From: Cyanobium sp. Tous-M-B4
GTDB taxonomy: Bacteria > Cyanobacteriota > Cyanobacteriia > PCC-6307 > Cyanobiaceae
Assembly: GCF_024345395.1 (NCBI RefSeq)
Contig: NZ_JAGQBA010000005.1
Location: 232,967-296,966 of the forward strand
Direction of reading: 5' to 3'
Length of the DNA: 64,000 nucleotides
The stretch's first letter is position 1. Every line of letters starts with the position of its first letter. Positions 31,296 through 40,087 of this stretch are shown here, one piece after another. The notes beneath the pieces are model-generated. The model ran no database searches and had not been told where the DNA came from. It saw only the letters and a program-made list of their open reading frames with translations. Made by a program: the position numbers and the translations under genes.

Positions 31296-32162
31296 TCAGG
31301 CCAGCAGCGGTCTGGCGGCGGGCTCTTCTTTGGCAACCTCTCCTGTCTCGGAGTCGACGGCCGCTAGCTCAGTTGTCACTGCAAACCCCACCAGCTCGTG
31401 CGCCCCGAAGGAGCGCAGAAAGGGCACATCGGCGGCATCGCGGCCGCGGGCAATCAGCACCCGGCCGCAGCGCGGGATGTTGTGCCGTGCATCAAATACA
31501 TGCCAGCGGTTTTCGAGAAACACCTCAAACCAGGCGGAGAAATCCACGGGCGCCTCGCCCAGGGGGATGCCGGTGTAACCGAGGTAGCCGGTGCAGTAGC
31601 GGGCGGGGATGTTGAGGCAGCGGCAGCAGGTGATGGCGAGATGGGCGAAATCGCGGCAGACGCCGGCGCGATCGCGCAGGGTGTCGCTGGCGCTCTTCTC
31701 CGGGCTCACCGCGTCGTAGTCGAAACGGATGTGCTCGTGCACCCAGTCGCAGATCGCCTGCACCTGCCCCCAGCCGGGGGGCACCGCGGTGAATGTGTCC
31801 CAGGCAAACGTCATCAGCGCGGCGGTGTCGCAGTAGGGGCTGGGGTTGAGCAAGGGATAGGTGTCCACCGGCAGTGCCTGCACCGCGCAGGCCGTGGCGG
31901 CGGGAACCACGGGATCGCAGCTGTCGGGCAGCTCGATCCTGGCCTCATAGGTGAATGTGGTGACACCGGCGGAGGCGATCAGGCGACTCCAGCGGTTACC
32001 GGCGCTATCGCTGAGCAGCTCATAGATGCGATCGGGGCTTAGCCGCACCTGTTCAGGACTGCGCAGCTCTGGCAGCAGGCTGGTGTGGGGGTGCACCAGG
32101 GCCAGCAGGGGCGTGGCCACCGGGCAGCGGATTTCCAGCCTGCAGCCGGTGGCGAGGAGCAC
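31296..32162 (-). CDS. Transglutaminase-like cysteine protease family protein
   Basis: This is a 288-residue protein. The N-terminal beta domain (FTYEARIELPDSCDP) is followed by the transglutaminase core: WVHEHIRFDYD, RAGVCRDFAHLAITCCRCL (catalytic Cys), then DFSAWFEVFLENRWHVFDAR (His and Asp). Such proteins often work with peptide-ligase genes or on cell-wall peptides, but no partner is present here. The GTG start at 32162 is uncertain. The stretch 31062-31295 before it holds no gene that I can support. Confidence 0.85.
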   Translation of the reverse strand: MLLATGCRLEIRCPVATPLLALVHPHTSLLPELRSPEQVRLSPDRIYELLSDSAGNRWSRLIASAGVTTFTYEARIELPDSCDPVVPAATACAVQALPVDTYPLLNPSPYCDTAALMTFAWDTFTAVPPGWGQVQAICDWVHEHIRFDYDAVSPEKSASDTLRDRAGVCRDFAHLAITCCRCLNIPARYCTGYLGYTGIPLGEAPVDFSAWFEVFLENRWHVFDARHNIPRCGRVLIARGRDAADVPFLRSFGAHELVGFAVTTELAAVDSETGEVAKEEPAARPLLA

Positions 32163-32433
32163 AGCAGCGACGTCGCGATGGCCAACTTGCCCATGGTGGC
32201 GCTGCCGTCGCGCTGAGGTTGCTGCATGGGCCGTTGTGCGTTGGGGATCAGACAGGAGCGATGCAAATGCCAGACATCACGCCTCAAGCCGGCCGGCATT
32301 GATTCCACTCTCAACCTGCTGCTGGGGCTGCTGGGTGGAGCAGTGCTGACGCGGCTGGATCGCTAACACCAATGCGATGCCGATTGCCAGGCCCAGGGCA
32401 TGCAGGAACTGAACCGCAGGTTGCTGATACGGA

Positions 32434-32826
32434 TCAGAACGGTTCGGTCGTCTGCTGGTTATCTGCGACCCAGCGCGAGAAGGCCTCGCGATCAAGCTCG
32501 CCGCTGGCCACTGCCAACACAACGGCCTCGGCAGCATCGATTGTGGCGGTCAACTCGACGCCGTTCAGCACGAGGGTCGTTTCCATGGCGGCATGGCCGA
32601 TCCGCTTGTTGCCATCCACGAAGGGATGGTTCTGGATCAGGGAGAACCCCAGAGCTGCGGCTTTGGCATTCAGTCCTGGGTAGAGATCAACACCGCCAAA
32701 ACTCTGGTGGGGCTGGGAGAGGGATGACTCCAGCAGGCCCAGGTCCCGCAGACCGGGCATGCCACCGCTTTGCTCGATCAAGCGACGATGCAGCTCCAGC
32801 ACCTCCGCCAGGCTCAGCCAGCGCAT
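32434..32826 (-). CDS. doc: Doc/Fic-type toxin
   Basis: This is a 130-residue protein. HPFVDGNKRIGHAAMETTLV holds the Fic/Doc motif (HPFxDGNKR), and FGGVDLYPGLNAKAAALGFS is the flanking helix. Doc proteins phosphorylate EF-Tu and stop translation. The antitoxin gene ends exactly where this gene starts (one-base overlap). Confidence 0.9.
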   Translation of the reverse strand: MRWLSLAEVLELHRRLIEQSGGMPGLRDLGLLESSLSQPHQSFGGVDLYPGLNAKAAALGFSLIQNHPFVDGNKRIGHAAMETTLVLNGVELTATIDAAEAVVLAVASGELDREAFSRWVADNQQTTEPF

Positions 32827-33020
32827 CAGGCCAGCCGGCGATAGAGCTCCTGGTTCTTCTTAAGCACCCGATCTGCAGCGGTCTGGAAATCAACCGATTG
32901 CCGAGCAACCAGATCCCGCACTGCAGCAGAAGCGAGATCGGCCTCACTGACGTGGAGCCGGCGTGCTGTTTCGCTCAAGGCCTGGGCCTGTTGGTCATTG
33001 AGCTCGATCGCGATTCCCAC
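32826..33020 (-). CDS. Antitoxin of the Doc module
   Basis: This is a 64-residue protein. IAIELNDQQAQALSETARRL, then HVSEADLASAAVRDLV, is a ribbon-helix-helix, with a C-terminal toxin-binding helix (AADRVLKKNQELYRRLA). The overlap with doc and the size support the call. Confidence 0.75.
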   Translation of the reverse strand: MGIAIELNDQQAQALSETARRLHVSEADLASAAVRDLVARQSVDFQTAADRVLKKNQELYRRLA

Positions 33021-34291
33021 TGGCGCTCTCCAACTGAAGGACTGATGGCATCCAGGTTGGCACCTCCGTTGGCGGATGGCTTGCAGCAGATTGATCGGTT
33101 ACGCGGGGAAGGCTTGCTCCGGTCCTCTCCAGTTTGAGGCCCTCCTGACGCCGGACCTCCGCTGGGATCGGTCTCGTCGCTGCGCCAGCAGCTGAGCGGG
33201 GTGGAGTGAGGCCCTGTCCATCTATTGCTGCCAGGGCCGTTCAGCGCAGCAGCACTGGTAGGCGGCGAATCGGCCGCACCTGCGGCTTGTGCGGCGGCGG
33301 GATCTGCAGTTGCTGGTCGACCCAGTGGGCAGAAAGGGCCGCCAGCAGGCTGTTGCGGTCGCCGTGGATGCGGAGCATGGCGTTAGCTGAAAGTGCTGCC
33401 CGCCAGCCTGATCGGGCCGGCCCGCTCCGCCAGCGCAGAAAGCGACAGGGCCGCGCAACCAATGGCACAACCGCGGCCATCAAAAGCACCAGTTCAAGCT
33501 CCGAGAATGCATGTCAGTCCGCGCTGCTGCTTAGCAGCTCGAGATCAGCGCCATGCCGGTGTCGCACCGTGAGGTGCGACACCGGCTTTCAGGCGACATC
33601 GAAAACTGAGCCACCCAGCAGGCGATCCATCGAGCAATCCACCTGCGGTTGTCCTTGTTCCGCTCGCGCCGGAGGGAGCAGCGGCTTGGCAGCCAATCGC
33701 CTGTGGCTTTCTACGGTGCAGCGATGGCCCCAGACCTCAAGCACCCTGCCACCGGCGATTTGATTGTGTTGGCAGGTGGTGAGCAGCTTTGGCGGATTGG
33801 CTGGCCTGGTGCACCGGTCCTGGTCGTCACCAAGAACGGGCCAGACGGCAACGCCACCTAACGGCTGGCTGATCCCAAATGCAAAACCTGGAACAAGGTG
33901 GGGGAAGCTGGTTCCCTGGCTAGAAGCAGGCAGCTGAGAGAACCCGGATCTGTCCTGAGCTGCGCAGAAGACTCGCCCTGGCTGAGTGGGCTTCCGGTGG
34001 GGCTTACTCCGGGTCCTCTCCATTGTGCTTCCTTTCTGCGTCAGTACGCCTCTGGGATCGGTCCCATCGCTGCGCCACACCTGGCGCCGAATCCCATGGC
34101 CACCTATCCCGCCCAGCCCGAGTTCTGCCGGCCAGAAGAAGATCCCCTCCTGCTGCGCCGTGATCTGCCCTTTAGGGCGTCAAGCTTGCGACGGCGAAGA
34201 GGCTGGGTGCCCTCAATCTTGGCGATCAGGGACTCCTTGAGAAAAGATATATGATGAACCACAATTACTCATCCAATAAAAGAGATTCATA
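33021..34291. other. 1.27 kb stretch without a confident gene
   Basis: This stretch holds short ORFs (for example 33724-33861, MAPDLKHPATGDLIVLAGGE...) that look like gene ends or relics. A ~75-base imperfect repeat (CCGGTCCTCTCCA ... TGGGATCGGTC ... CGCTGCGCCA) occurs at about 33118-33195 and 34010-34085. A strong hairpin is at 33555. Nothing more can be supported. Confidence 0.5.
33555..33586. repeat. 32-base perfect palindrome
   Basis: GCCGGTGTCGCACC-GTGA-GGTGCGACACCGGC has 14-base arms and a 4-base loop. A related palindrome (CGCACC-TCAC-GGTGCG) is in the 27-base repeats at 38911. It has no T-run, so it may be a REP-like element rather than a terminator. Confidence 0.6.
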
Positions 34292-34789
34292 ATGTTTAAG
34301 AAATTTACAGGAGGGATGATTGCACTTTCATTCATGGCTGCAACTCTTTCAGGGTGCACAGCAGAAACTAAGACTAAAACGCTCGTCGTATTTCAAGATG
34401 CGCCGGTGATTGTGAATGACACAAATGAAAAAATTACATCGACTAGAGCCGGTGAACGTCTATTTTTCGCTGGTGTTTTGAGAAATGCAGATAGTAAAAA
34501 TATTGGAGAGGTCATTGGTCAGCTCACCACTTTTGATGTCACCATTAACAAAACCGCAGAAGTTGATCGCTTCCGCGAGCTTGCCTTCAATATGAGCAAG
34601 GGCCAGATACTGGCACTGGGCGCCTCGGAATACATTGCGTCCAAAGCACCAGGCTTCGCCAGTAATAGCGAGTCAGGCACAGCAGTCATCGTAGGTGGAA
34701 CCGGTGAGTATGTCGGCGTGCAAGGCACGGTGACAAGCAAGCAAAATAAAGCTGGCACTTACCAGCACACCTTTGTCTTTGTAGAGTAA
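34292..34789 (+). CDS. Lipoprotein with allene-oxide-cyclase-like barrel
   Basis: This is a 165-residue protein. MFKKFTGGMIALSFMAATLS followed by GC is a lipoprotein signal (lipobox LSGC). The mature part is beta-rich, with RLFFAGVLRNADSKNIGEVI and SGTAVIVGGTGEYVGVQGTV, then YQHTFVFVE, the pattern of allene oxide cyclase/dirigent-type barrels. The gene is AT-rich compared with its neighbours, so it was probably acquired recently. Substrate unknown. Confidence 0.65.
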   Translation: MFKKFTGGMIALSFMAATLSGCTAETKTKTLVVFQDAPVIVNDTNEKITSTRAGERLFFAGVLRNADSKNIGEVIGQLTTFDVTINKTAEVDRFRELAFNMSKGQILALGASEYIASKAPGFASNSESGTAVIVGGTGEYVGVQGTVTSKQNKAGTYQHTFVFVE

Positions 34790-34948
34790 ATTTCGGATGA
34801 CTTGGCGCAGCAATTCTTTGCTCCTGCGATGGCGCTCTTTATAAAATAGTTACAAAAATGGTAAGGATGGCGACCTGATGGCGGTCGACCGCAATGTTTA
34901 ACCTGATCCGGCCATGTTGTCGTCGTTGCCTATCAGGGCAGCTTCCTG

Positions 34949-35113
34949 ATGCGGCCGCTGCTGCTTCAGTGGGAGCAGTGGTTGCTTGAACCGGTGAGGC
35001 CAGGCGAGGCAGCAATTCCTTTGGACCTGGAGGTATTTGATCGCTCAGGGCTATTTGGCGTGGTGGTGCATGCAGTGCATCACCTCAACAAGCCGCGCTT
35101 GAGACGAATCTAA
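34949..35113 (+). CDS. Short ORF, possible relic
   Basis: This 54-residue frame reads MRPLLLQWEQWLLEPVRPGE and ends GVVVHAVHHLNKPRLRRI. An unrelated short frame follows to 35258 (ILAEKAFAFARKLQGTPSER). No domain is recognised and both may be gene remnants. Confidence 0.25.
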   Translation: MRPLLLQWEQWLLEPVRPGEAAIPLDLEVFDRSGLFGVVVHAVHHLNKPRLRRI

Positions 35114-35254
35114 GCTGCTTGTGTTTCACGGCTATCAGCCCGTCAAAAAGATGCGGCTGATCCTTGCCGAGAAGGCTTTTGCCTTTGCCCGCAAGCTGCA
35201 GGGCACCCCCAGCGAGAGGGCAATAAATGAGCTTGGTCATCAGTTCAGCACTCG

Positions 35255-36892
35255 TTAGGAGTTGAACCACGGCAGTTTCAGACCAAGTGCTTCGATTGGA
35301 TCCATCACGAGCTTGTTGAGAGCACGGCCTAGAACGACTTGTGGCTCGTCTGCCCGAATAGGGAGAACGGGATGGGAGTGATCGGCTCCGCTGACAATCT
35401 TGCGTCTGATTAGGGAGTTCCCTGCCTCCAGCCCGCACACATAGGCTCGTTCCTGACACAGACCCTTGGCTCCATGTTCTTTGTCGCCCATCCGCACCCA
35501 GTCGCCAGCGCAGACGATCGACTGCACTGAGGTTTCCAAGGGTGGCCGTTTTCTGAAACTTCCCGGAGAAAAGAGCGACACCGAGCTTGGATAGCGCCGC
35601 ACCTCGGCATCAACCACCCTGGCATTGGTGAATTCTGGATGAGCGATGGGGAGTAGGTCGCGCGTGAGCAGATCGATAATCTCTTGATCACTCATCGCTG
35701 CAATAGCCGATGCGTTGTAAAAGTCGCTGGCGACCACAGAGCCCTGGGGATGCTCATCACCCCAAAGAGCCTGCTGAGCATCCTTGTGCAGCTGATCCAG
35801 CATGAAAAAAGTGCCCCCAGAGCCCTTCAGTGATTCGAAGCGGGAGAACACGTTGACTGGGTAAGCGATTGGAACATAACGATCCAGCCATAGACGTGCT
35901 GACACTACATCGATGGAATCAAGCGAAGCAGCACTAACAAGCTCTGGTGCTGCCTTGCTGAGTTCTGGAGATTGAGCCATCAGAGACTTGAGACCTTTTG
36001 CACCAATGGCCAAGACCACAGCATCCACATCGTCAATCACCTGAACTGTATTAGTTGCTACGTTCTTAACCTCAACCGAGCTGATGCGCTGCGAGTCGGG
36101 CGACACATTCACCTGTCTCACCAACGTTCCCCCAAGGACCTGCAGATGATGGCGGGAGATCAGCCTGCGACTCAGAGGTGCAAACAGATGTTCGGCGATA
36201 CTTTTCGACTTGATCCAGCAGACATCAAATGAGTCTTGGTGGGCCAGGGCGTAGTAATAGAGGAGCTCCATGGTGACCGCGGCCGAAAGCTCTTCGGGCG
36301 GCTTGAACAAGCCAACCAGCAAGGTGGGGCGCAAGAAATCATTGATGAGCCGATCGCTGATGCCAAGCTTGATAAATAGTGATTGCGCATCAAGATCGTC
36401 GTACTGCTGGAATGTCTTGTTGCTGCGATATAGGTCAAGCATCGCATAGAGAAGCCCTGCGATACTGAGGCGGTCTTGAATGGGCAGTCGTGTGAAGTTT
36501 GTGATTGTCGCCACCATCTGACCAAGGGGACTTGGCCATTGGGGTGCCTCTCCAAAGACAGGCGCTGTTGCTTCCAACCCATCGGGAGACCAGAAGGCAC
36601 TGGTTGTGAATTCAGTGAAGATATCGCCAACGCCGAGTTCATCGGTTAGGGCATTGATGTTGGGATAGTCTTTCCAAAACCCTCTGGTTCCTGCCTCGAA
36701 AGGTTTGCCGCTTTTGGTTGTGATTGGTTGACTGCCTGTTGGATCGGCCATCCCATCAATCAAGGTGACACGAATACCGGCTTCACAGAGTGCCTTGGCT
36801 GCGCCCCAACCAGCCCACCCGGCTCCGACGACGACTACATGGGATGGTCTTCCGCCGGGCATGCTCTCGTCTGGAGTGGTCTCGTCTGGCAT
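35255..36892 (-). CDS. FAD-dependent oxidoreductase, carotenoid-desaturase-like
   Basis: This is a 545-residue protein. The N-terminal FAD site is HVVVVGAGWAGWGAAKALCE, followed by VTLIDG. The body has FWKDYPNINALTDELGV and FLRPTLLVGLFKPPEELSAA, like the phytoene/zeta-carotene desaturase and amine-oxidase group. The C-terminal FAD contact is IVCAGDWVRMGDKEHGAKGL, then AYVCGLEAGNSL. It is probably a carotene or related isoprenoid redox enzyme; the substrate cannot be told. It stands alone and is lower in GC than its neighbours. Confidence 0.8.
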   Translation of the reverse strand: MPDETTPDESMPGGRPSHVVVVGAGWAGWGAAKALCEAGIRVTLIDGMADPTGSQPITTKSGKPFEAGTRGFWKDYPNINALTDELGVGDIFTEFTTSAFWSPDGLEATAPVFGEAPQWPSPLGQMVATITNFTRLPIQDRLSIAGLLYAMLDLYRSNKTFQQYDDLDAQSLFIKLGISDRLINDFLRPTLLVGLFKPPEELSAAVTMELLYYYALAHQDSFDVCWIKSKSIAEHLFAPLSRRLISRHHLQVLGGTLVRQVNVSPDSQRISSVEVKNVATNTVQVIDDVDAVVLAIGAKGLKSLMAQSPELSKAAPELVSAASLDSIDVVSARLWLDRYVPIAYPVNVFSRFESLKGSGGTFFMLDQLHKDAQQALWGDEHPQGSVVASDFYNASAIAAMSDQEIIDLLTRDLLPIAHPEFTNARVVDAEVRRYPSSVSLFSPGSFRKRPPLETSVQSIVCAGDWVRMGDKEHGAKGLCQERAYVCGLEAGNSLIRRKIVSGADHSHPVLPIRADEPQVVLGRALNKLVMDPIEALGLKLPWFNS

Positions 36893-37244
36893 GGCTACTA
36901 CGAAAGTCGGCTCATCTTCTGCAAGTTACTCAAAGAGTGATGGGTGAGGCGCTACGGATGCCGTGACTGCAGCAGCAGGGCTGTGCTTAGACGAACAATT
37001 CAATCTCCAGGATTTGGGAGATTTCAGAAGCACGTTGACTGCATTTTAGCGATTTCACCCTACACAACCCCTTTTTAAACACAGATTGATTGTTCTTTTT
37101 TTATTGATTTCGCTGGCTTCGGTTCGGCAGCTGCCTCCAGGCTCGACTGACAGCTGACTGCGAAGCATGCAACCGGTAGCCCTGCAGCAGCCAGGGGAAC
37201 GACCGTTCCCCTGTTGCCAGACTGGGAGCATCGAGGGGGATCCG

Positions 37245-37649
37245 ATGCTGCGCTTTCTACTCAACGTGCTCTGGTTCGTGCTCGGCGGGGTGGTGATGGG
37301 CCTCGGTTGGTGGCTGGCCGGTCTTGTAGCGGCGATCACGATCGTTGGCCTCCCCTGGGCGCGGGCCTGCTTTGTGATCGGCAACTACTCCTTCTGGCCG
37401 TTTGGAAATGAGGCCGTGAGCAGGCGTGAGCTCACCGGACGGATGGATTTCGGCACCGGACCGCTGGGGCTGATCGGCAACGTGATCTGGTTTCTGGTGG
37501 CGGGCTGGTGGCTAGCGATCGGCCACCTCACCTCTGCAGTGGCCTGCTTCGTCACGATCATCGGCATTCCCTTCGGGATCCAACACATCAAGCTGGCGCT
37601 GATCGCACTGGCCCCGGTCGGCATGCAAGTGGTGCCGGTGCGCCGCTGA
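37245..37649 (+). CDS. YccF-family inner-membrane protein
   Basis: From ATG 37245, with GAGGGGGA upstream, the protein has 134 residues. The two repeated halves LLNVLWFVLGGVVMGLGWWL and LIGNVIWFLVAGWWLAIGHL, each followed by an (I/V)xGxP(W/F) motif (TIVGLPWARACF and TIIGIPFGIQHIKLALIAL), are the YccF (DUF307) signature with four membrane segments. Function is unknown. Confidence 0.85.
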   Translation: MLRFLLNVLWFVLGGVVMGLGWWLAGLVAAITIVGLPWARACFVIGNYSFWPFGNEAVSRRELTGRMDFGTGPLGLIGNVIWFLVAGWWLAIGHLTSAVACFVTIIGIPFGIQHIKLALIALAPVGMQVVPVRR

Positions 37650-37737
37650 ATGCCACCCCATCGATGCCGAGACGTTCCTCTTCACCCCTGCCCGGGGGCG
37701 GTTGGAGTATTGGCCGTTGATTCTCAATCATGCAGCC

Positions 37738-37986
37738 ATGGCCAGCTGCATCACGGTCACCTCCAACCCGGATCCAGCGCAGCTACAGAGCCTGGGCGTG
37801 AGCAGCTTTCCCTGGACCTACGACGAACAGGAAACCTGCCTGCTGCTGGAGGGCGATGTCAGCGTCACCCCCGCTGGTGGGGAGCCGGTGCGATTCGGGG
37901 CCGGTGATCTGGTGGTGTTTGACACCGGGCTGAGCTGCACTTGGGAGGTGCATGTCCCAGTGCGCAAGCACTACCGCTTTGGTTGA
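37738..37986 (+). CDS. Small cupin protein (DUF861-like)
   Basis: This is an 82-residue protein. FPWTYDEQETCLLLEGDVSV, then TPAGGEPVRFGAGDLVVFDT, then CTWEVHVPVRKHYRF, is a single cupin domain of the kind with a Trp/Glu/Cys centre. Metal-binding His residues are mostly absent, as in this subgroup. It follows the YccF gene by 88 bases. Confidence 0.8.
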   Translation: MASCITVTSNPDPAQLQSLGVSSFPWTYDEQETCLLLEGDVSVTPAGGEPVRFGAGDLVVFDTGLSCTWEVHVPVRKHYRFG

Positions 37987-38009
37987 GAGGACGGGGCAGA
38001 GTGGAGCCA

Positions 38010-38237
38010 ATGCAAATTCCTCACCGGCCCAGCCCTCGCGAGACCACGGAAGCGATGGTGCGCAACATCGCTCGTGAGGTGGCCGAGATCGAGCAGGCCA
38101 TCAGCCATTGCAGGGGCGATCGGATCGCTGAACCCCGATTGACGGGCACCTGGCTGGCCCACCTGCTGATCAGCAGCAGCGAGCTACTCCAGAACCTGCT
38201 GATCGAGTCGGCCCGCAGACCGCCCTCCGGTGCGTAG
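38010..38237 (+). CDS. Small helical protein, unknown
   Basis: This 75-residue protein starts at ATG 38010 after GAGGACGGGG. The sequence EAMVRNIAREVAEIEQAISH is a helix, and LTGTWLAHLLISSSELLQNL another. It looks soluble. It is 23 bases after the cupin gene, so likely co-transcribed. No family is recognised. Confidence 0.5.
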   Translation: MQIPHRPSPRETTEAMVRNIAREVAEIEQAISHCRGDRIAEPRLTGTWLAHLLISSSELLQNLLIESARRPPSGA

Positions 38238-38244
38238 CCGGGAC

Positions 38245-38481
38245 TCAGAAGCAGAAGGGCAGGAACTGGGTGCGGCAGGCGGCGTAGCCATCAACCAAGG
38301 CACCGAGGCCGATCTGATGGGCGATGCCAAAGCCGGTAAGGCCTTCCACCACGATGCCGATCACAATGCCGAGCATGGCGGCGCGGCCGTTAAATAATTC
38401 CACTCGCTTGAGCTGCTCCATGAGGGTCAGCTGTTCGGCGCTGGTATCGAGCAGCTGGTCTTTGGCGGGGGTGTTGGTCAT
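38245..38481 (-). CDS. hli: High-light-inducible protein (Hli/Scp), 78 residues
   Basis: This is a chlorophyll a/b-binding-like one-helix protein. ELFNGRAAMLGIVIGIVVEG holds the conserved ExxNGRxAMxG motif that binds chlorophyll. The C-terminal tail (GYAACRTQFLPFCF) has two Cys and is identical in the second copy at 62230. Hli proteins protect photosystem II and chlorophyll synthesis under strong light. It is the last gene of a three-gene reverse-strand cluster. Confidence 0.93.
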   Translation of the reverse strand: MTNTPAKDQLLDTSAEQLTLMEQLKRVELFNGRAAMLGIVIGIVVEGLTGFGIAHQIGLGALVDGYAACRTQFLPFCF

Positions 38482-38523
38482 GGGGATCTCTGGGTTGGGT
38501 GAAACGAGAAGGAAGCGTTGGCG

Positions 38524-38616
38524 TCAGTCGGCGATATTTGGCTGTAGCACCAGGGCGCTGATTAACCAGGCACCGAAGAGCAGCAGGGTGATGGCAGTTG
38601 AGTAGTCGGTGCTCAT
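38524..38616 (-). CDS. 30-residue membrane microprotein in Hli cluster
   Basis: The protein is MSTDYSTAITLLLFGAWLIS then ALVLQPNIAD. It is one membrane helix with a fixed C-terminal end (LQPNIAD) that is kept in the second cluster (62512-62592). Its place between two hli genes in both clusters suggests a small subunit of an Hli complex. It is too short for usual gene finders. Confidence 0.6.
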   Translation of the reverse strand: MSTDYSTAITLLLFGAWLISALVLQPNIAD

Positions 38617-38621
38617 AGCGG

Positions 38622-38765
38622 TCAACCGAGCCCGATTTGGGAAAGGATGCCCTGGCCGGTGAGCAGCTCGGTTCCTAGGCCGATCACGAAGCCGAGCATG
38701 GCCAGACGGCCGTTCCAGGTTTCAGCGAAGGCGACAAAGCCAAAGCGGGCAGCGGAGTCAGTCAT
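38622..38765 (-). CDS. hli: Short high-light-inducible protein, 47 residues
   Basis: FGFVAFAETWNGRLAMLGFV, then IGLGTELLTGQGIL, is the one-helix Hli core with ExWNGRxAMxG. It is the first gene of the cluster. A very similar copy is at 62710-62853. Confidence 0.9.
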   Translation of the reverse strand: MTDSAARFGFVAFAETWNGRLAMLGFVIGLGTELLTGQGILSQIGLG

Positions 38766-38856
38766 GCGTGTTTCAGATTGTTACGGCAATTGTAACGGCA
38801 TGTGAAGGGGCTGGTCTATGGCGGTTTGCCGCATGCTCTCCTCGCAGCAGGGGCAA

Positions 38857-38937
38857 CGCACCTCTCGGTGGGGTCTCATATGGCGCACCTCTCGGTGGGG
38901 TGTCATTTAGCGCACCTCACGGTGCGACCTAATCCGT
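38857..38937 (+). repeat. Three tandem 27-base repeats
   Basis: Units start at 38857, 38884 and 38911. Units 1 and 2 share CGCACCTCTCGGTGGGGT; unit 3 is CGCACCTCACGGTGCGACC, a near-palindrome that matches the centre of the hairpin at 33555. They lie upstream of the first Hli cluster. No spacer-repeat pattern of a CRISPR is present. Confidence 0.6.
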
Positions 38938-39093
38938 GTTGCCGAGGCGGCTCAGCTGGCGAACGACGCAGAGCCTTTGCTCATTAGTGATGCTGCCAGC
39001 GCTGTCGACGATTCAGGCCACGCGCACGAATGTCAATTCGATGACGTCTTTAGTCAAAAAGTCTGTGTTGTCTTATACTTCTGCCGTGCAGCC

Positions 39094-39345
39094 TTACTTG
39101 CGATCAAGCTGATCGAATCGCCGTTCACTAATAATCTTCGCCAATTCTAGAAAATAGCCGGCGGTGCACCACTTGCCATGGTTGCGGTCGCGATTGACTA
39201 TATCAGTCCTGACCTCGGCAGCCTCTGCCATTACTAGGTCTAGCTCCCCTTGAGGCAACTCATAAAGATCTTGAAGCTCAACTGAGCGGTCAAGCAGGTG
39301 ACTTTTGAACCACTTTGGATTAAGTTCTTGAGGAGGGATATCCAA
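39094..39345 (-). CDS. Small AT-rich ORF, unknown
   Basis: This is an 83-residue protein. WFKSHLLDRSVELQDLYELP, then QGELDLVMAEAAEVRTDIVN and YFLELAKIISERRFDQL, is mostly helical and soluble. AT-rich compared with the rest of the window. It ends a two-gene reverse run with the next ORF, 18 bases apart. No family is recognised. Confidence 0.5.
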   Translation of the reverse strand: MDIPPQELNPKWFKSHLLDRSVELQDLYELPQGELDLVMAEAAEVRTDIVNRDRNHGKWCTAGYFLELAKIISERRFDQLDRK

Positions 39346-39363
39346 AATGTAATAAATTCTTGT

Positions 39364-39579
39364 TTAGAATTCGCATTCTACAGCATTGTCCTCTTCTTGC
39401 CATTCATCCATAAAGTCCTCGAAGCTTGAATGGAAGCCAGGGTTGTTTAGATAAATCTCCGCGAGATCATCCAAGGCGACGAATTCAGGGATAAATGCAC
39501 CAGGCTTTTGCTTGTAGTCATGCAAGATTTCTTCCTTATTCACTCTATTGAAGCCCCAATTGCCCAGCATAGGTTCCAC
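39364..39579 (-). CDS. Small AT-rich ORF, unknown
   Basis: This is a 71-residue protein. NKEEILHDYKQKPGAFIPEF, then NPGFHSSFEDFMDEWQEEDN, is acidic. Composition is like its downstream partner, so both probably came in together. A toxin-antitoxin or antirestriction role cannot be told from sequence. Confidence 0.45.
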   Translation of the reverse strand: MEPMLGNWGFNRVNKEEILHDYKQKPGAFIPEFVALDDLAEIYLNNPGFHSSFEDFMDEWQEEDNAVECEF

Positions 39580-40087
39580 TGGTAGAGCTGAGGTGGCGAA
39601 TGAAGTCCCCTCGACCTATTGAGTGAGTGCATGGATCCAGGGTCTTCTCGGCAGAGCTGAGGCGTCGTTGGCTGTCAACTCTTTTTTTTGGGGGGGAGAA
39701 AGCCCCTGAGGACTGGGTTTGTCGTGCCCAACAGCGCTGCCGGTGCTATGACCCGTGCAGGGAAGGATGGTCGGTCCATGGGCGAGATCAGCCCAGGGTG
39801 CACCGCGCACCTGCCTGAGTTTCACCGTAGCCGGGCTGTGGCCTGATCTGGCCACCGATGCCGCCTGATCCGTGGCTAGCACCAAACTCCAGCACCGTGA
39901 ACAAGGTGTACTGGGCATAGGGATCGACACCTGCATCACCTGCACCACCTGCACCATTGAGCAGGGTTAGATCACCAAGCCAAATTGCTCCCTCGCAGGG
40001 AGCCACAACGGTCCAGCCATGACGATGCACAGCCCCCTTGCTCCTAGAAACGACTCACTCGATCAAGACGAGCGTGAGCTCGCGCAG
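39580..40087. other. 508-base stretch without a supported gene
   Basis: A reverse frame at 39788-40030 (WTVVAPCEGAIWLGDLTLLN...) has no recognised domain and no good start. A G-run follows a T-run near 39690. Nothing else is seen. Confidence 0.4.

Noticed and set aside
31043..31336. Reverse-strand 97-residue ORF that ends over hicA
   Set aside because: It has a weak likeness to antitoxin tails only, no ribosome site and overlaps hicA on the other strand.
33589..34080. Reverse-strand 163-residue ORF
   Set aside because: No domain, no ribosome site, and the opposite strand has short relic-like frames; not supported.
38857..38937. Possible CRISPR array
   Set aside because: The 27-base units are back to back without spacers and no cas gene is in the window.
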